Assembly: GCA_946885815.1 (NCBI GenBank)
Contig: CAMPHE010000042.1
Coordinates: 1 to 9,986, forward strand
Length of the DNA: 9,986 nucleotides
Reading direction: 5' to 3'
Source: an uncultured Arenimonas sp.
GTDB lineage: Bacteria > Pseudomonadota > Gammaproteobacteria > Xanthomonadales > Xanthomonadaceae
Below, piece by piece: positions 1-6,940 of the stretch (its first letter is position 1; every line of letters starts with the position of its first letter). The notes beneath the pieces were generated by a model that worked only from the letters and a program-made list of their open reading frames with translations, was not told the DNA's origin and did not search any database. Made by a program: the position numbers and the translations under genes.

Positions 1-106
1 GTTCCTTCACGAGTCCCGCCCGCCGCACCCCGAACGGTCGACGAATCTCCAGTTATCGAGGAATACGAAATGACTACGAACATCTCCGCGGGACTCGTGA
101 AGGAAC
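1..106. repeat. Perfect 19-bp inverted repeat around the tsf start
   Basis: Positions 1-19 (GTTCCTTCACGAGTCCCGC) are the exact reverse complement of 88-106, which are codons 7-13 of tsf. The arms are separated by 68 nt that contain the tsf ribosome binding site (GAGGA at 58-62) and the ATG. Pairing stops at 20/87 (C opposite C), and the left arm starts at base 1 of the window. A 19-nt perfect match at this distance is not expected by chance. It could be a real mRNA stem that exposes or hides the tsf start, or a fold-back chimera at a contig end; the coincidence with the window edge favours the artefact. If so, bases 1-19 are not the true upstream sequence. Confidence 0.9.
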
Positions 107-951
107 TTCGCGAGCGCACGGGCGCCGGCATGATGGAATGCAAGAAGGCGCTGACCGAGAACGCCGGCGACATCGACACCGCCGCCGAATGGCTGCGCAA
201 GCAGGGCCTCGCGAAGGCCGACAAGAAGGCCGACCGCGTCGCCGCCGAGGGCCGCATCGTCGCCGCGCAGGCGGACGGCAAGGCCGTGCTGGTCGAGATC
301 AACTCCGAGACCGACTTCGTCGCCAAGGACGAGAACTTCCTCGCCTTCACCGACGCCGTCGCCCAGGCCGCGCTGGAGTCGGGCGTCGCCGACGCCGACG
401 CGCTGAAGGCGGCGAAGGTCGCTTCCGGCGAGACCGTCGAGGAAGCCCGCGCCGCCGTGATCGCCAAGGTCGGCGAGAACGTGCAGGTCCGCCGCATGGC
501 CCGCATCGACAGCGGCAACGTCGTCGCGGCCTACATCCACGGCGGCCGCATCGGCGTGCTGGTCGAGCTCGCCGGCGGCGACGCCGAGCTGGCCCGCGGC
601 ATCGCGATGCACGTCGCGGCGATGAACCCGCCGCACAACAAGGCGTCGGACGTTCCGGCCGACTTCCTCGCGAAGGAAAAGGAAATCGAGCTGGCGAAGA
701 TGTCGGAGAAGGACAAGGCCAAGCCGGCCGAGATCCTCGAGAAGATCATCACCGGCAAGATCGCCCGCATCGTCAACGAGGTCACGCTGTACGGCCAGCC
801 GTACGTGCTCGACACCGACAAGACGGTCGAGCAGGCGGTGAAGGCCGCCGGCGCCGACGTCGTCCGCTACGAGCGCCTCGTCGTCGGCGAGGGCATCGAG
901 AAGGTCGTCGAGGACTACGCCGCCGAAGTCGCGAAGGCGATGCAGGTCTGA
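70..951 (+). CDS. tsf: Elongation factor Ts
   Basis: EF-Ts is the cytoplasmic guanine-nucleotide exchange factor that releases GDP from EF-Tu during translation elongation. The 293-residue product has the usual proteobacterial length. Its N-terminal UBA-like domain carries [16 protein letters not shown] (about residues 13-28). The core carries [12 protein letters not shown] (79-90); TDFV (81-84) is the motif whose Asp and Phe reach the EF-Tu Mg2+/nucleotide site. The C-terminal dimerisation part contains [12 protein letters not shown] and LYGQPYVLD. The ATG is supported by GAGGA at 58-62 with 7 nt spacing and by the family N-terminus. rpsB normally lies just upstream and is outside the window. 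The gene is followed by hairpins and a strong terminator rather than by pyrH. From memory, the sequence is very close to Xanthomonas-type EF-Ts, which is the main taxonomic clue here. Confidence 0.98.
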   Translation: MTTNISAGLVKELRERTGAGMMECKKALTENAGDIDTAAEWLRKQGLAKADKKADRVAAEGRIVAAQADGKAVLVEINSETDFVAKDENFLAFTDAVAQAALESGVADADALKAAKVASGETVEEARAAVIAKVGENVQVRRMARIDSGNVVAAYIHGGRIGVLVELAGGDAELARGIAMHVAAMNPPHNKASDVPADFLAKEKEIELAKMSEKDKAKPAEILEKIITGKIARIVNEVTLYGQPYVLDTDKTVEQAVKAAGADVVRYERLVVGEGIEKVVEDYAAEVAKAMQV

Positions 952-1016
952 CCCGCGGGACGCGGGTCAGACCCGCGCGCCCCCCTTGCCAAGGGGGCTC
1001 TCCACCAGAGGGCGCG
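947..1016. repeat. Palindromic intergenic hairpins after tsf
   Basis: A 10-bp hairpin pairs 947-956 with 962-971 (TCTGACCCGC / GCGGGTCAGA, 5-nt loop) and includes the tsf stop codon. Next, CCCCCTT (981-987) pairs with AAGGGGG (991-997) across a 3-nt loop, and CGCGCCC (976-982) can pair with GGGCGCG (1010-1016) as an alternative outer stem. There is no T-tract, so these are not classical terminators. The C-run/TTGCCAA/G-run shape resembles short palindromes often dispersed between genes in Xanthomonadales. That this is a dispersed repeat is inference, because only one copy is seen here. Confidence 0.55.
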
Positions 1017-1034
1017 TCGGATCGTGAAGAGAAG

Positions 1035-1067
1035 AAAAGCCCCGCGATGTTCGCGGGGCTTTTTTTT
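1035..1067. terminator. Bidirectional Rho-independent terminator
   Basis: AGCCCCGCGA (1038-1047) pairs perfectly with TCGCGGGGCT (1051-1060) around a TGT loop, followed by a run of eight T (1060-1067). The A-run at 1035-1038 extends the stem and gives a T-run when read on the - strand. It therefore ends tsf transcription (84 nt after the stop) and can also end the convergent - strand gene that stops at 1089. Confidence 0.95.
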
Positions 1068-1088
1068 GCGCTCACGGACTGCGGCCGC

Positions 1089-1694
1089 CTACGGCAGCGC
1101 GTCTTCCGGGTTCAGCGTCAGCTGCGCGCGCTCGTCGTCGGTCTTGCGCTCCCACGTCTCCTGGAACTTCGCCTGGTGCCTGGCGACCTTCGCATCCTTC
1201 CTGGCGTACCAGCGGACCTTCGGATGACGCGTATCGGCCGGCTCGACCTCGGCCATCCAGCCGGCGAACGCCGGGTTGTCCGTGCTGTAGTCGCCCGGCT
1301 CGCCCGGACGGATCGGGCGCAGCTGGAAGCCGTTGCCGTAGATGAAGCGCGCGAGCACGACGTAGCGCTTGCCGGCGGCGACGTCGGCGTCGAGGAAGTG
1401 GGTGATGCCCATGTGCGACATGAACCGGTGGCGACCCGGCGCGACGGTGGCGACCGCGTAGTCGTTCTGGCCGAGCACGCCGACCATCCGGCGCTCGTCG
1501 CCGACGACCTCGAGGATGCCGACCGGCAGGCCGGCCCACATGCCGCCACCGGGCTTGATGAACACGATCTGCGCCTGGTCGGCCGGAACGTCGGGCAGTC
1601 CTTCGGGCCACTGGACCGCGGTTTGCGCGGACGCCGGAAGCGCGAGCAGGGACAGGAGGGACAGCAGCAGTACGAGCCACGACTTCGGGAGCAT
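1089..1694 (-). CDS. Exported protein with DUF2846-like fold, unknown function
   Basis: This 201-residue protein has a clear Sec signal peptide: a Lys at position 4, a long Leu-rich core (7-20) and a cleavage motif ending ASA at 21-23. There is no lipobox, and there are no cysteines anywhere. The mature part (24-201) has alternating hydrophobic strands: AQIVFIKPGGG (41-51), VGVLGQNDYAVATVAPGRHRF (71-91, ending in a tight turn) and ADVAAGKRYVVLARF (103-117). The order of a name/size strand, then APG-x-H, then L/V-x-AGK-x-YYV is what I associate with DUF2846, a small prealbumin-like beta-sandwich of periplasmic proteins. The assignment is by pattern only. The tail (158-190) is highly charged. 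The ATG is preceded by GGGGA about 6 nt upstream. It lies 82 bp downstream of the autotransporter on the same strand, so it is probably in the same transcript, and ends at the shared terminator. A periplasmic or envelope role is likely; substrate and partner are unknown. Confidence 0.85.
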   Translation of the reverse strand: MLPKSWLVLLLSLLSLLALPASAQTAVQWPEGLPDVPADQAQIVFIKPGGGMWAGLPVGILEVVGDERRMVGVLGQNDYAVATVAPGRHRFMSHMGITHFLDADVAAGKRYVVLARFIYGNGFQLRPIRPGEPGDYSTDNPAFAGWMAEVEPADTRHPKVRWYARKDAKVARHQAKFQETWERKTDDERAQLTLNPEDALP

Positions 1695-1711
1695 CGGTTT
1701 CCCCAGCGAAT

Positions 1712-1737
1712 GCGGCCCGGCGGGAGTGCCGGGCCGC
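1712..1737 (-). other. Intercistronic GC hairpin
   Basis: GCGGCCCGGC (1712-1721) pairs perfectly with GCCGGGCCGC (1728-1737) across a 6-nt loop. On the - strand it sits after the autotransporter stop and just before the ribosome binding site of the small exported protein. There is no following T-tract, so full termination is unlikely. It may protect or process the mRNA, or reduce read-through between the two genes (inference). Confidence 0.6.
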
Positions 1738-1776
1738 GCGTAGGGTGCGGGGACCGTCGCGGCCCTGCAAGCCGGG

Positions 1777-4700
1777 TCAGAATTCCATGCGGAACCCGAG
1801 CGTCAGCATCTCCTGCGAGAGCCCGGAGCGGCCGAGGATGCGTTCGTAGGTGACGAAACCGGAGCGGCCGCCGGTGAACACCATCGACAGCCCGAGACCG
1901 ACGCGGAAGAAGTCGCTGTCGAGGTCGTCGCCGAGCACCAGGATCGGCGTCTGCGTCGGGTCGTCGACGAAGAAGCCGCGGAACGCCTCGGCGTCGCCAC
2001 GGAAGTCGTGCTGCCATTCCGCCTCCAGCTGCGGCACGAGCACGCCCCAGCTCGCGCTGTGGGCGTACGCCAGCTTGCCGCCGAACGTCGACGACAGGCC
2101 GGTGACCGAACGCGAGTCGATCCGCAGCGCGAGGCCGCTGCCGTTCAGCGAGGCATCCACTTCCTCCTCGAACGCATCGAACTGCAGCCGGTTGTACGCG
2201 AGCCGGCCGTACACGCCGTAGGTCCACGCCTGCTTCTGCCAGTCGCGGCCGAACGTGACCGTGGCACCGATGTCGGTGCCGTCCGAATCGGCCTCCGCCA
2301 GCTGGTTCACGACCGAGCCCGGCAGGATGTACGCGATGCGGCGCTCGTGGTCGTAACGGTTCCAGCCGAGCGTCAGCACCGTGTCGAGGTACCACTCGCG
2401 CGGGCTGTACCACGTGGAATACGCCGACAGGCTGAGGCCCTGCGTGTCGACCTTGCCCTCCCCGCCGGCGAGCACGGTGTCCTGGCGCGTGTAACCGAGC
2501 GCGGCGCCGATCACGAAGCGGTCGCTCCAGCGGTAGTCGACGCCGGCGGTGAGGCCGTCGATGTCGAAGTCGTATCGCGGCGTCAGGTTCGTCGGGTCCG
2601 ATTCGCCGCGCCCGATGTTGCCGGAGAAGAACGCGCCCCAGCGGCCGAACTCGCTGCCGGCTTCGACGTCGCCGCCGGCCGCCGGCGCATCCTCGGCCTG
2701 CACGTCGAGCAGCGCCGAGCCGAGCTGCGCGAGCCCGACGCGGCCACCGGACGCCGTCAGCATCAGGCCGTCGAACGACAGCTGCGCCAGCGGCGCGCCA
2801 CTGCGCAGCTGCACGATGCGGCCGGCGAGGTTCTCGAACTGCGCCCCGCTCGCGGCCTTGCTCGCGTCGGCCTGCGTCTGCGCGACGTCGGGCAGCATCG
2901 CCGACAGCGCGTCGCCGACCGCGGCCGGATCGCCTGCCGATGCCGCGGCGAGCGCCTGGCACTGCTGCAGCAGGTCGACTTCGTCGGGCGTCGGCGTCGG
3001 GCTGCCCTGCAGCGCGGCGCAGGCCGCGTCCAGCGCCTCGGCGACCGACGCCTCGTTCACCGCCAGCGCCGGCAGCGCCGCCAGCGGCGCGTTGTGCGTG
3101 AACTGCACGCTGGAGCCGACGAACTCGTCGACCGTCGGATACGACGCCGTGACGATCGTCGTCCCCGCGCCCGCGATCGTGACGGTGTTCTGCGTGCGAC
3201 CCGTCGCATCGGTCACCGTCGTCGGCGACGCCATCGTGCCGTTCGTCGTCGTCCACGTGACGGTGACGCCGGCGAGCGGCGCGCCGTTGCCGAGCAGTTC
3301 GACGACCATCGGTGCCGACGGCACGCCGACCACCAGGTCCTGCCCGTTGCCGGACACCGCCGTGGTGCCGGTGACCACCAGCGTCCCGTTGACGGTCAGG
3401 TTGAACGTGTAGGTGACGCCGCCCGGCGCCGTGGCCTCCACCACCACGGGACCCGGCGTGGTGCCGAGCGTGACCGTGGTCGCCGCCGTTCCGGTCGCGT
3501 CCGTGAGCACGTTCGCCGGAGCGACGGTGGCCGACCCGGACACGACGGTGAACACGATCGGGATGCCCGACAGGTCGGGCGCCGGGTCGACGATCTGTAC
3601 CGAGATCGGCAGCGCGATGCCCGGATCGCCGGCCTGCCCGTCGCCGGTCGCGGCGAGGCCGCCCGGCGGCTGGCCGGTGCCGGTCGCGGACGCGGTGACG
3701 CCACCGCCGAACGCGCTGGCGGTGATCGTCACCGGGCCCGGGAAGTTGCCGAAGGTGTAGCCGACCGACGCCTGGCCGGCGGCGTCGGTCACCGACGCGC
3801 CGGCATCGAGCGTCGCCGAACCGCCGGTGACCTGCCACAGCACGGTCTGGCCGGCCATCGGCTGGCCGGCGCCATCGAGCAGCACCACGACCACGGGGGC
3901 CGCCGCGCGCGTCCCCGCGAGCCCGCTCTGCCCGTCGCCCGAAACGACCGTGAGCGTCGCCGGGTCGACGGCGGCGGTGAACTGCACCTGCAGCAGCGGG
4001 TTGTCGGCGCGCGACGCGGTCACGACCACCGGATCGAGCCCGAAGCCGACGCTGGTGACGGTGACGCTGGCGAGGCCGGCGCCGTCGGTCACGGTGCTGC
4101 TGGCGCTCAGCGTGGCGCCGCCGCTCGCGGTCCAGAAGATCGTGACGCCGGGATCGGCCAGGGCGTCGTCGGTGGCGCGCACGACCAGCGGCGCCGGCAG
4201 CGGATTGCCCTGCGCCGCGCTCTGCCCGTCGCCGCTGACGATCGCCAGCGCGCGCAGTTCCACCGCATTGACGGTGAACACCTGCTGCGCCGTGGGTTCG
4301 TCGGCGCGTGTGACGAGGATCGTGATCGGACCGGGGAACGGGCCGACATCGACGAACGCCTGCGCCAGGCCGGCGCCGTCGCTCGTGGCCTGCACGCCCG
4401 ACAGCGTCGCCGTGCCCGACACGACCTGCCAGACGAGCGCGACGCCGGGCTGGGCCGCGCCGTTGAGCGTCGTGCGCACGACCAGCGGCGCGGTGGTGGT
4501 GGTGTCGACCCGCGTCGTCTGGCCGTCGCCGGAAACCTCGACCAGCCCGGCGACATCGACGCCGACGGTGAACGTCGCGACGGCCGATGCGTCGTCGGTG
4601 CGGGTCGCGGTGACCGTCACCGGCCCCGGGCCGGGGCCGACGCTGAGCACGCGTACGGACGACTGCCCTTCGAGGCCGGTGATCGTGCTCGTGTCCGACA

Positions 4701-5394
4701 GCGTCGCGCCGCCGGTGGCGGTCCAGCTGATCGTGACGCCGGCGGCCGGACGCCCGCCCGACATCGCCAGCACACCGAGCGGCTGCGGCAGCGGATTGTT
4801 CGTCAGCGCGCTCTGGCCGTTGCCGGAAACGGCGACGAGCCGGTTGCCCGGCGCGTCGGCGCTACCGTCGGAGTCGGCGATCGCCAGCAGCGCCAGCGCA
4901 CCCGCCGCCGCCGCGCCACCGATCACGAGGCCGGTGTGGCCGTCATCGTCGCGGACCGCCGCGGCGGGCGCCGCGATCACGACGAACCGGTGCGCCGCCA
5001 TGCGGCAGTCCGGGCCGCTGCAGGCGGGGTCGACGGGTGACTGCACGCGGATCGCGTGGGTGCCGGCGCGCGCCGGCGTGAACCGTACGCGGGCCGAGCC
5101 CGGCTCGACGGCATCCGCCGCGGGGCGTGAACGCGCGTCGAGCACCTCGAGCGTGCCTTCGCCCGATTCCACGGCCCATGCCAGCGGCTCGTCGATGGCG
5201 GCGGCGCCGTCGCGGCTCTTCACGATCGTCAGTTCGACCGGCAGGCCCGCCTGCGCGGCGATCTCGCCGGCCTGGCCGGCGGCGGGCAGCAACCGCACGA
5301 CGGGGTCGGCGGCCGCGGGCAGCGACAGCAGCAGCGCCAGCGCGCCGCAGAACAGCACACGGTGGCGGAAGCTCCGCCGGCTCGAATCGTTCAT
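1777..5394 (-). CDS. Type Va autotransporter with six Ig-like repeats
   Basis: This 1205-residue protein is a probable surface adhesin or stalk. Its signal peptide (about 1-29) has basic RRSFRHR, a hydrophobic core and a PAAA end. Residues 30-142 form an Ig-like N-terminal domain with Cys125 and Cys130. A hydrophobic Gly/Ala/Leu stretch follows at 155-173. Six Ig-like repeats begin at 187, 285, 384, 482, 580 and 678, each opening with a (V/T)(S/T)G(N/D)GQ-type motif and closing with VTVTA-like strands; they resemble bacterial Ig-like (invasin-type) domains. A helical linker (about 780-870) carries Cys792, Cys812 and an [12 protein letters not shown] segment. The barrel (about 912-1205) matches the autotransporter beta-domain and ends TLGFRMEF, a good BAM beta-signal with terminal Phe. 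The ATG is supported by AGGGGG 5 nt upstream. The ligand is unknown. Barrel and export route are confident; the adhesin role is inferred from architecture. Confidence 0.93.
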   Translation of the reverse strand: MNDSSRRSFRHRVLFCGALALLLSLPAAADPVVRLLPAAGQAGEIAAQAGLPVELTIVKSRDGAAAIDEPLAWAVESGEGTLEVLDARSRPAADAVEPGSARVRFTPARAGTHAIRVQSPVDPACSGPDCRMAAHRFVVIAAPAAAVRDDDGHTGLVIGGAAAAGALALLAIADSDGSADAPGNRLVAVSGNGQSALTNNPLPQPLGVLAMSGGRPAAGVTISWTATGGATLSDTSTITGLEGQSSVRVLSVGPGPGPVTVTATRTDDASAVATFTVGVDVAGLVEVSGDGQTTRVDTTTTAPLVVRTTLNGAAQPGVALVWQVVSGTATLSGVQATSDGAGLAQAFVDVGPFPGPITILVTRADEPTAQQVFTVNAVELRALAIVSGDGQSAAQGNPLPAPLVVRATDDALADPGVTIFWTASGGATLSASSTVTDGAGLASVTVTSVGFGLDPVVVTASRADNPLLQVQFTAAVDPATLTVVSGDGQSGLAGTRAAAPVVVVLLDGAGQPMAGQTVLWQVTGGSATLDAGASVTDAAGQASVGYTFGNFPGPVTITASAFGGGVTASATGTGQPPGGLAATGDGQAGDPGIALPISVQIVDPAPDLSGIPIVFTVVSGSATVAPANVLTDATGTAATTVTLGTTPGPVVVEATAPGGVTYTFNLTVNGTLVVTGTTAVSGNGQDLVVGVPSAPMVVELLGNGAPLAGVTVTWTTTNGTMASPTTVTDATGRTQNTVTIAGAGTTIVTASYPTVDEFVGSSVQFTHNAPLAALPALAVNEASVAEALDAACAALQGSPTPTPDEVDLLQQCQALAAASAGDPAAVGDALSAMLPDVAQTQADASKAASGAQFENLAGRIVQLRSGAPLAQLSFDGLMLTASGGRVGLAQLGSALLDVQAEDAPAAGGDVEAGSEFGRWGAFFSGNIGRGESDPTNLTPRYDFDIDGLTAGVDYRWSDRFVIGAALGYTRQDTVLAGGEGKVDTQGLSLSAYSTWYSPREWYLDTVLTLGWNRYDHERRIAYILPGSVVNQLAEADSDGTDIGATVTFGRDWQKQAWTYGVYGRLAYNRLQFDAFEEEVDASLNGSGLALRIDSRSVTGLSSTFGGKLAYAHSASWGVLVPQLEAEWQHDFRGDAEAFRGFFVDDPTQTPILVLGDDLDSDFFRVGLGLSMVFTGGRSGFVTYERILGRSGLSQEMLTLGFRMEF
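3070..4836 (-). repeat. Six tandem 294-bp units encoding Ig-like domains
   Basis: Read on the - strand, units begin near 4836, 4542, 4245, 3951, 3657 and 3363, giving spacings of 98, 99, 98, 98 and 98 codons; the last ends near 3070. Each begins with codons for (S/T)G(N/D)GQ, seen on the + strand as variants of CTGCCCGTCGCC. Later in each unit come a (T/F)W or VF strand, a G-x-ATL/ATV turn, a TD-x-x-G segment and a closing VTVTA-like strand. Length is conserved strictly while sequence has diverged widely, so this is an old domain array rather than a recent duplication or a slippage-prone repeat. Confidence 0.85.
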
Positions 5395-5414
5395 TTTTCC
5401 CCCTGGTGACTACT

Positions 5415-5435
5415 CACCGCGGTGCATGCGCGCAT
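5415..5435. promoter_or_regulatory. Two adjacent 10-bp palindromes upstream of the autotransporter
   Basis: CACCGCGGTG (5415-5424) and ATGCGCGCAT (5426-5435) are each perfectly self-complementary and lie one base apart, 21-41 bp upstream of the autotransporter ATG. A further 7-bp hairpin, CATCGCG / CGCGATG, lies at 5492-5510. They could be operator half-sites or structures in the 5' leader. In DNA this rich in CG such palindromes also arise by chance, so the regulatory reading is weak. No convincing -35/-10 pair for the - strand gene was found between 5395 and 5593. Confidence 0.3.
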
Positions 5436-5559
5436 CGCGCCGGCGAAACCGACGACCTCAGCGAGCAACGCCACCGTCGCCGGCATTCGGCCATCGCGCG
5501 GATCGCGATGCAAGTGTCCGCCGCGACGTGCCGGCCGGCGGTGCGGTCCCGCGATCGGC

Positions 5560-5565
5560 TAGAAT
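5560..5565 (+). promoter_or_regulatory. Candidate -10 box for pyrH
   Basis: TAGAAT (5560-5565) is an AT-rich island in GC-rich DNA, 28 nt before the pyrH ATG; it differs from the sigma70 -10 consensus at one base. No good -35 hexamer lies 16-18 bp upstream. A promoter is needed here because the upstream genes run on the opposite strand and tsf is closed by a terminator, so the pyrH group must start within 5395-5593. Confidence 0.6.
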
Positions 5566-5593
5566 TCCGGCGTTTGCCCGACCGGAGGTCCCG

Positions 5594-6316
5594 ATGAGCG
5601 CCGCACCCCTGAAATACCGTCGCGTGCTGCTGAAACTCTCCGGCGAAGCGCTGATGGGCGACGAGGACTACGGCATCTCGCCGCGGGTGATCGCCGCGGT
5701 CGCGAAGGAGATCGTCGAGGCGCAGCGCGCCGGCGCCGAGGTCGGGCTGGTGATCGGGGGCGGAAATATTTTCCGGGGGGCCGGCCTCGCCGCCGCCGGG
5801 ATGGACCGCGTCACCGGCGACCACATGGGCATGCTGGCCACCGTGATCAACGCGCTGGCGATGGCCGACGCGCTCGAGAAACAGGGCGGCTTCGCGCGCG
5901 TGATGAGCGCGATCAAGATCAACGAGGTCTGCGAGGACTACATCCGGCGCCGCGCGATCCGGCACATGGAGAAGGGCCGCATCTGCCTGTTCGCGGCCGG
6001 CACCGGCAATCCGTTCTTCACCACCGATTCGGCCGCGGCGCTGCGCGCCAGCGAGATCGGCGCGGACCTGCTGCTGAAGGCGACGAAGGTCGACGGCATC
6101 TACGACGCCGACCCGAAGAAGAACCCGGGCGCGACGCGCTTCGAGTACCTGTCGTACGACGAGGTGATCGCGCGCAACCTGCAGGTGATGGACACCGCGG
6201 CGTTCGCGCTGTGCCGCGACAACGGCGTGCCGCTGCGCATCTACGACATGATGCAGCCCGGCGCGCTGATGCGGATCCTGCGCGGCGAGCCGCTGGGGAC
6301 GCTGGTCGGCCCGTGA
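5594..6316 (+). CDS. pyrH: UMP kinase (uridylate kinase)
   Basis: PyrH phosphorylates UMP to UDP with ATP. It is the bacterial hexameric enzyme of the amino-acid-kinase fold, at the head of UTP/CTP supply. The 240-residue length is normal. Visible motifs are KLSGEAL (14-20, phosphate binding), GGGNIFRG (55-62, nucleotide-binding glycine loop), [15 protein letters not shown] (75-89, UMP-site helix), [13 protein letters not shown] (136-148) and [14 protein letters not shown] (165-178, ATP side). The ATG has an excellent ribosome binding site, GGAGG at 5584-5588, 5 nt upstream. The frame stays open far upstream but only as the reverse of the autotransporter gene, so this start is preferred. In related genomes pyrH usually follows tsf directly; here it heads its own transcription unit. 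Confidence 0.98.
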   Translation: MSAAPLKYRRVLLKLSGEALMGDEDYGISPRVIAAVAKEIVEAQRAGAEVGLVIGGGNIFRGAGLAAAGMDRVTGDHMGMLATVINALAMADALEKQGGFARVMSAIKINEVCEDYIRRRAIRHMEKGRICLFAAGTGNPFFTTDSAAALRASEIGADLLLKATKVDGIYDADPKKNPGATRFEYLSYDEVIARNLQVMDTAAFALCRDNGVPLRIYDMMQPGALMRILRGEPLGTLVGP

Positions 6317-6331
6317 GCCGCCCTGCCCGCC

Positions 6332-6337
6332 TATAAT
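6332..6337 (+). promoter_or_regulatory. Consensus -10 box before frr
   Basis: TATAAT at 6332-6337 lies in the 52-bp gap between pyrH and frr, inside very GC-rich sequence where this hexamer is rare by chance. A start site near 6343-6345 would give a leader of about 25 nt. There is no recognisable -35 or extended -10 (TGn), so it may be a weak internal promoter or activator-dependent. It suggests frr and the genes after it can be transcribed independently of pyrH. Confidence 0.6.
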
Positions 6338-6368
6338 CCCCGCCCATGCTCGCCACGCGGAGACCGCG

Positions 6369-6926
6369 ATGCTCAACGACATCAAGAAAGACGCCCAGAC
6401 GCGCATGGCCAAGTCGGTCGAGGCGTTCCGCCACGACCTGACGAAGCTGCGCACGGGCCGCGCCACCACCGCGCTGGTCGACCACCTGAAGGTGAACTAC
6501 TACGGCTCGGACACGCCGCTGACGCAGGTGGCCTCGGTCGTCGTCGCCGACGCGCGCTCGCTGCAGATCACCCCGTACGAGAAGAACATGGTGGCCGCGG
6601 TCGAGAAGGCGATCCTCGCCTCCGACCTCGGCCTGACGCCGAACACCGCCGGCACCGTGATCCGCATCAACCTGCCGCCGCTCACCGAGGAGCGCCGCAA
6701 GGAGCTCGGCAAGCACGTGCACGCCGAAGCCGAGAACGCCAAGATCGCCGTCCGCAACATCCGCCGCGACGCGATCCACCACGCCAAGGAACTGCTGAAG
6801 GAAAAGCAGGTCACCGAGGACGACGCGCGCCGCGCCGAGGAAGAGATCCAGAAGATCACCGACAAGGCGGTGAAGGACGTCGACGACGTCGCGCGGGAGA
6901 AGGAAAAGGAACTGATGGCGGTCTGA
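6369..6926 (+). CDS. frr: Ribosome recycling factor
   Basis: RRF acts in the cytoplasm with EF-G to split the post-termination ribosome into subunits and free the mRNA. The 185-residue length matches the family. The tRNA-like L-shaped fold is supported by the helical N-terminus with KLRTGRA (26-32), a small beta-rich domain with YYGSDTPL (44-51) and ITPYEK (67-72), [13 protein letters not shown] (101-113) returning to the helical bundle, and VRNIRRDA (128-135), where Arg132 matches the functionally important arginine known in E. coli RRF. The C-terminal helix is long and charged. GGAGA at 6359-6363 lies 5 nt before the ATG. An ATG at 6346 is out of frame. The gene sits 52 bp after pyrH, behind a candidate promoter. 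Confidence 0.98.
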   Translation: MLNDIKKDAQTRMAKSVEAFRHDLTKLRTGRATTALVDHLKVNYYGSDTPLTQVASVVVADARSLQITPYEKNMVAAVEKAILASDLGLTPNTAGTVIRINLPPLTEERRKELGKHVHAEAENAKIAVRNIRRDAIHHAKELLKEKQVTEDDARRAEEEIQKITDKAVKDVDDVAREKEKELMAV

Positions 6927-6940
6927 GGCCGGCCGCTGCC

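Noticed and set aside
1712..1737. Rho-independent terminator after the autotransporter
   Set aside because: Strong stem, but no T-tract follows on the - strand, so it is listed only as an intercistronic hairpin.
138..1853. A 571-codon + strand frame across tsf and beyond
   Set aside because: Arg/Gly-rich shadow of tsf that also runs through the terminator and the opposite-strand gene.
1118..3838. A 906-codon second frame on the - strand
   Set aside because: Low-complexity Arg-rich translation that overlaps both real - strand genes in another frame; no start context or motifs.
3070..4836. A CRISPR array or slippage-prone satellite
   Set aside because: The period of about 294 bp is in frame and encodes diverged Ig-like domains; there are no short identical repeats with unique spacers.
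2008..5040. A 1010-codon open frame on the + strand, opposite the autotransporter
   Set aside because: Its product is Arg/His/Gly-rich with no domain, and it mirrors a gene with signal peptide, repeats and barrel on the - strand. Long antisense frames are normal at this G+C.
3827..5593. Upstream extension of pyrH in the same frame
   Set aside because: Ser/Thr/Pro-rich reverse of the autotransporter; the real pyrH start at 5594 has GGAGG and the family N-terminus.
952..5593. Mobile element carrying the - strand pair
   Set aside because: No transposase or integrase, no matching terminal repeats or target duplications seen at either flank, and base composition looks like the neighbours.
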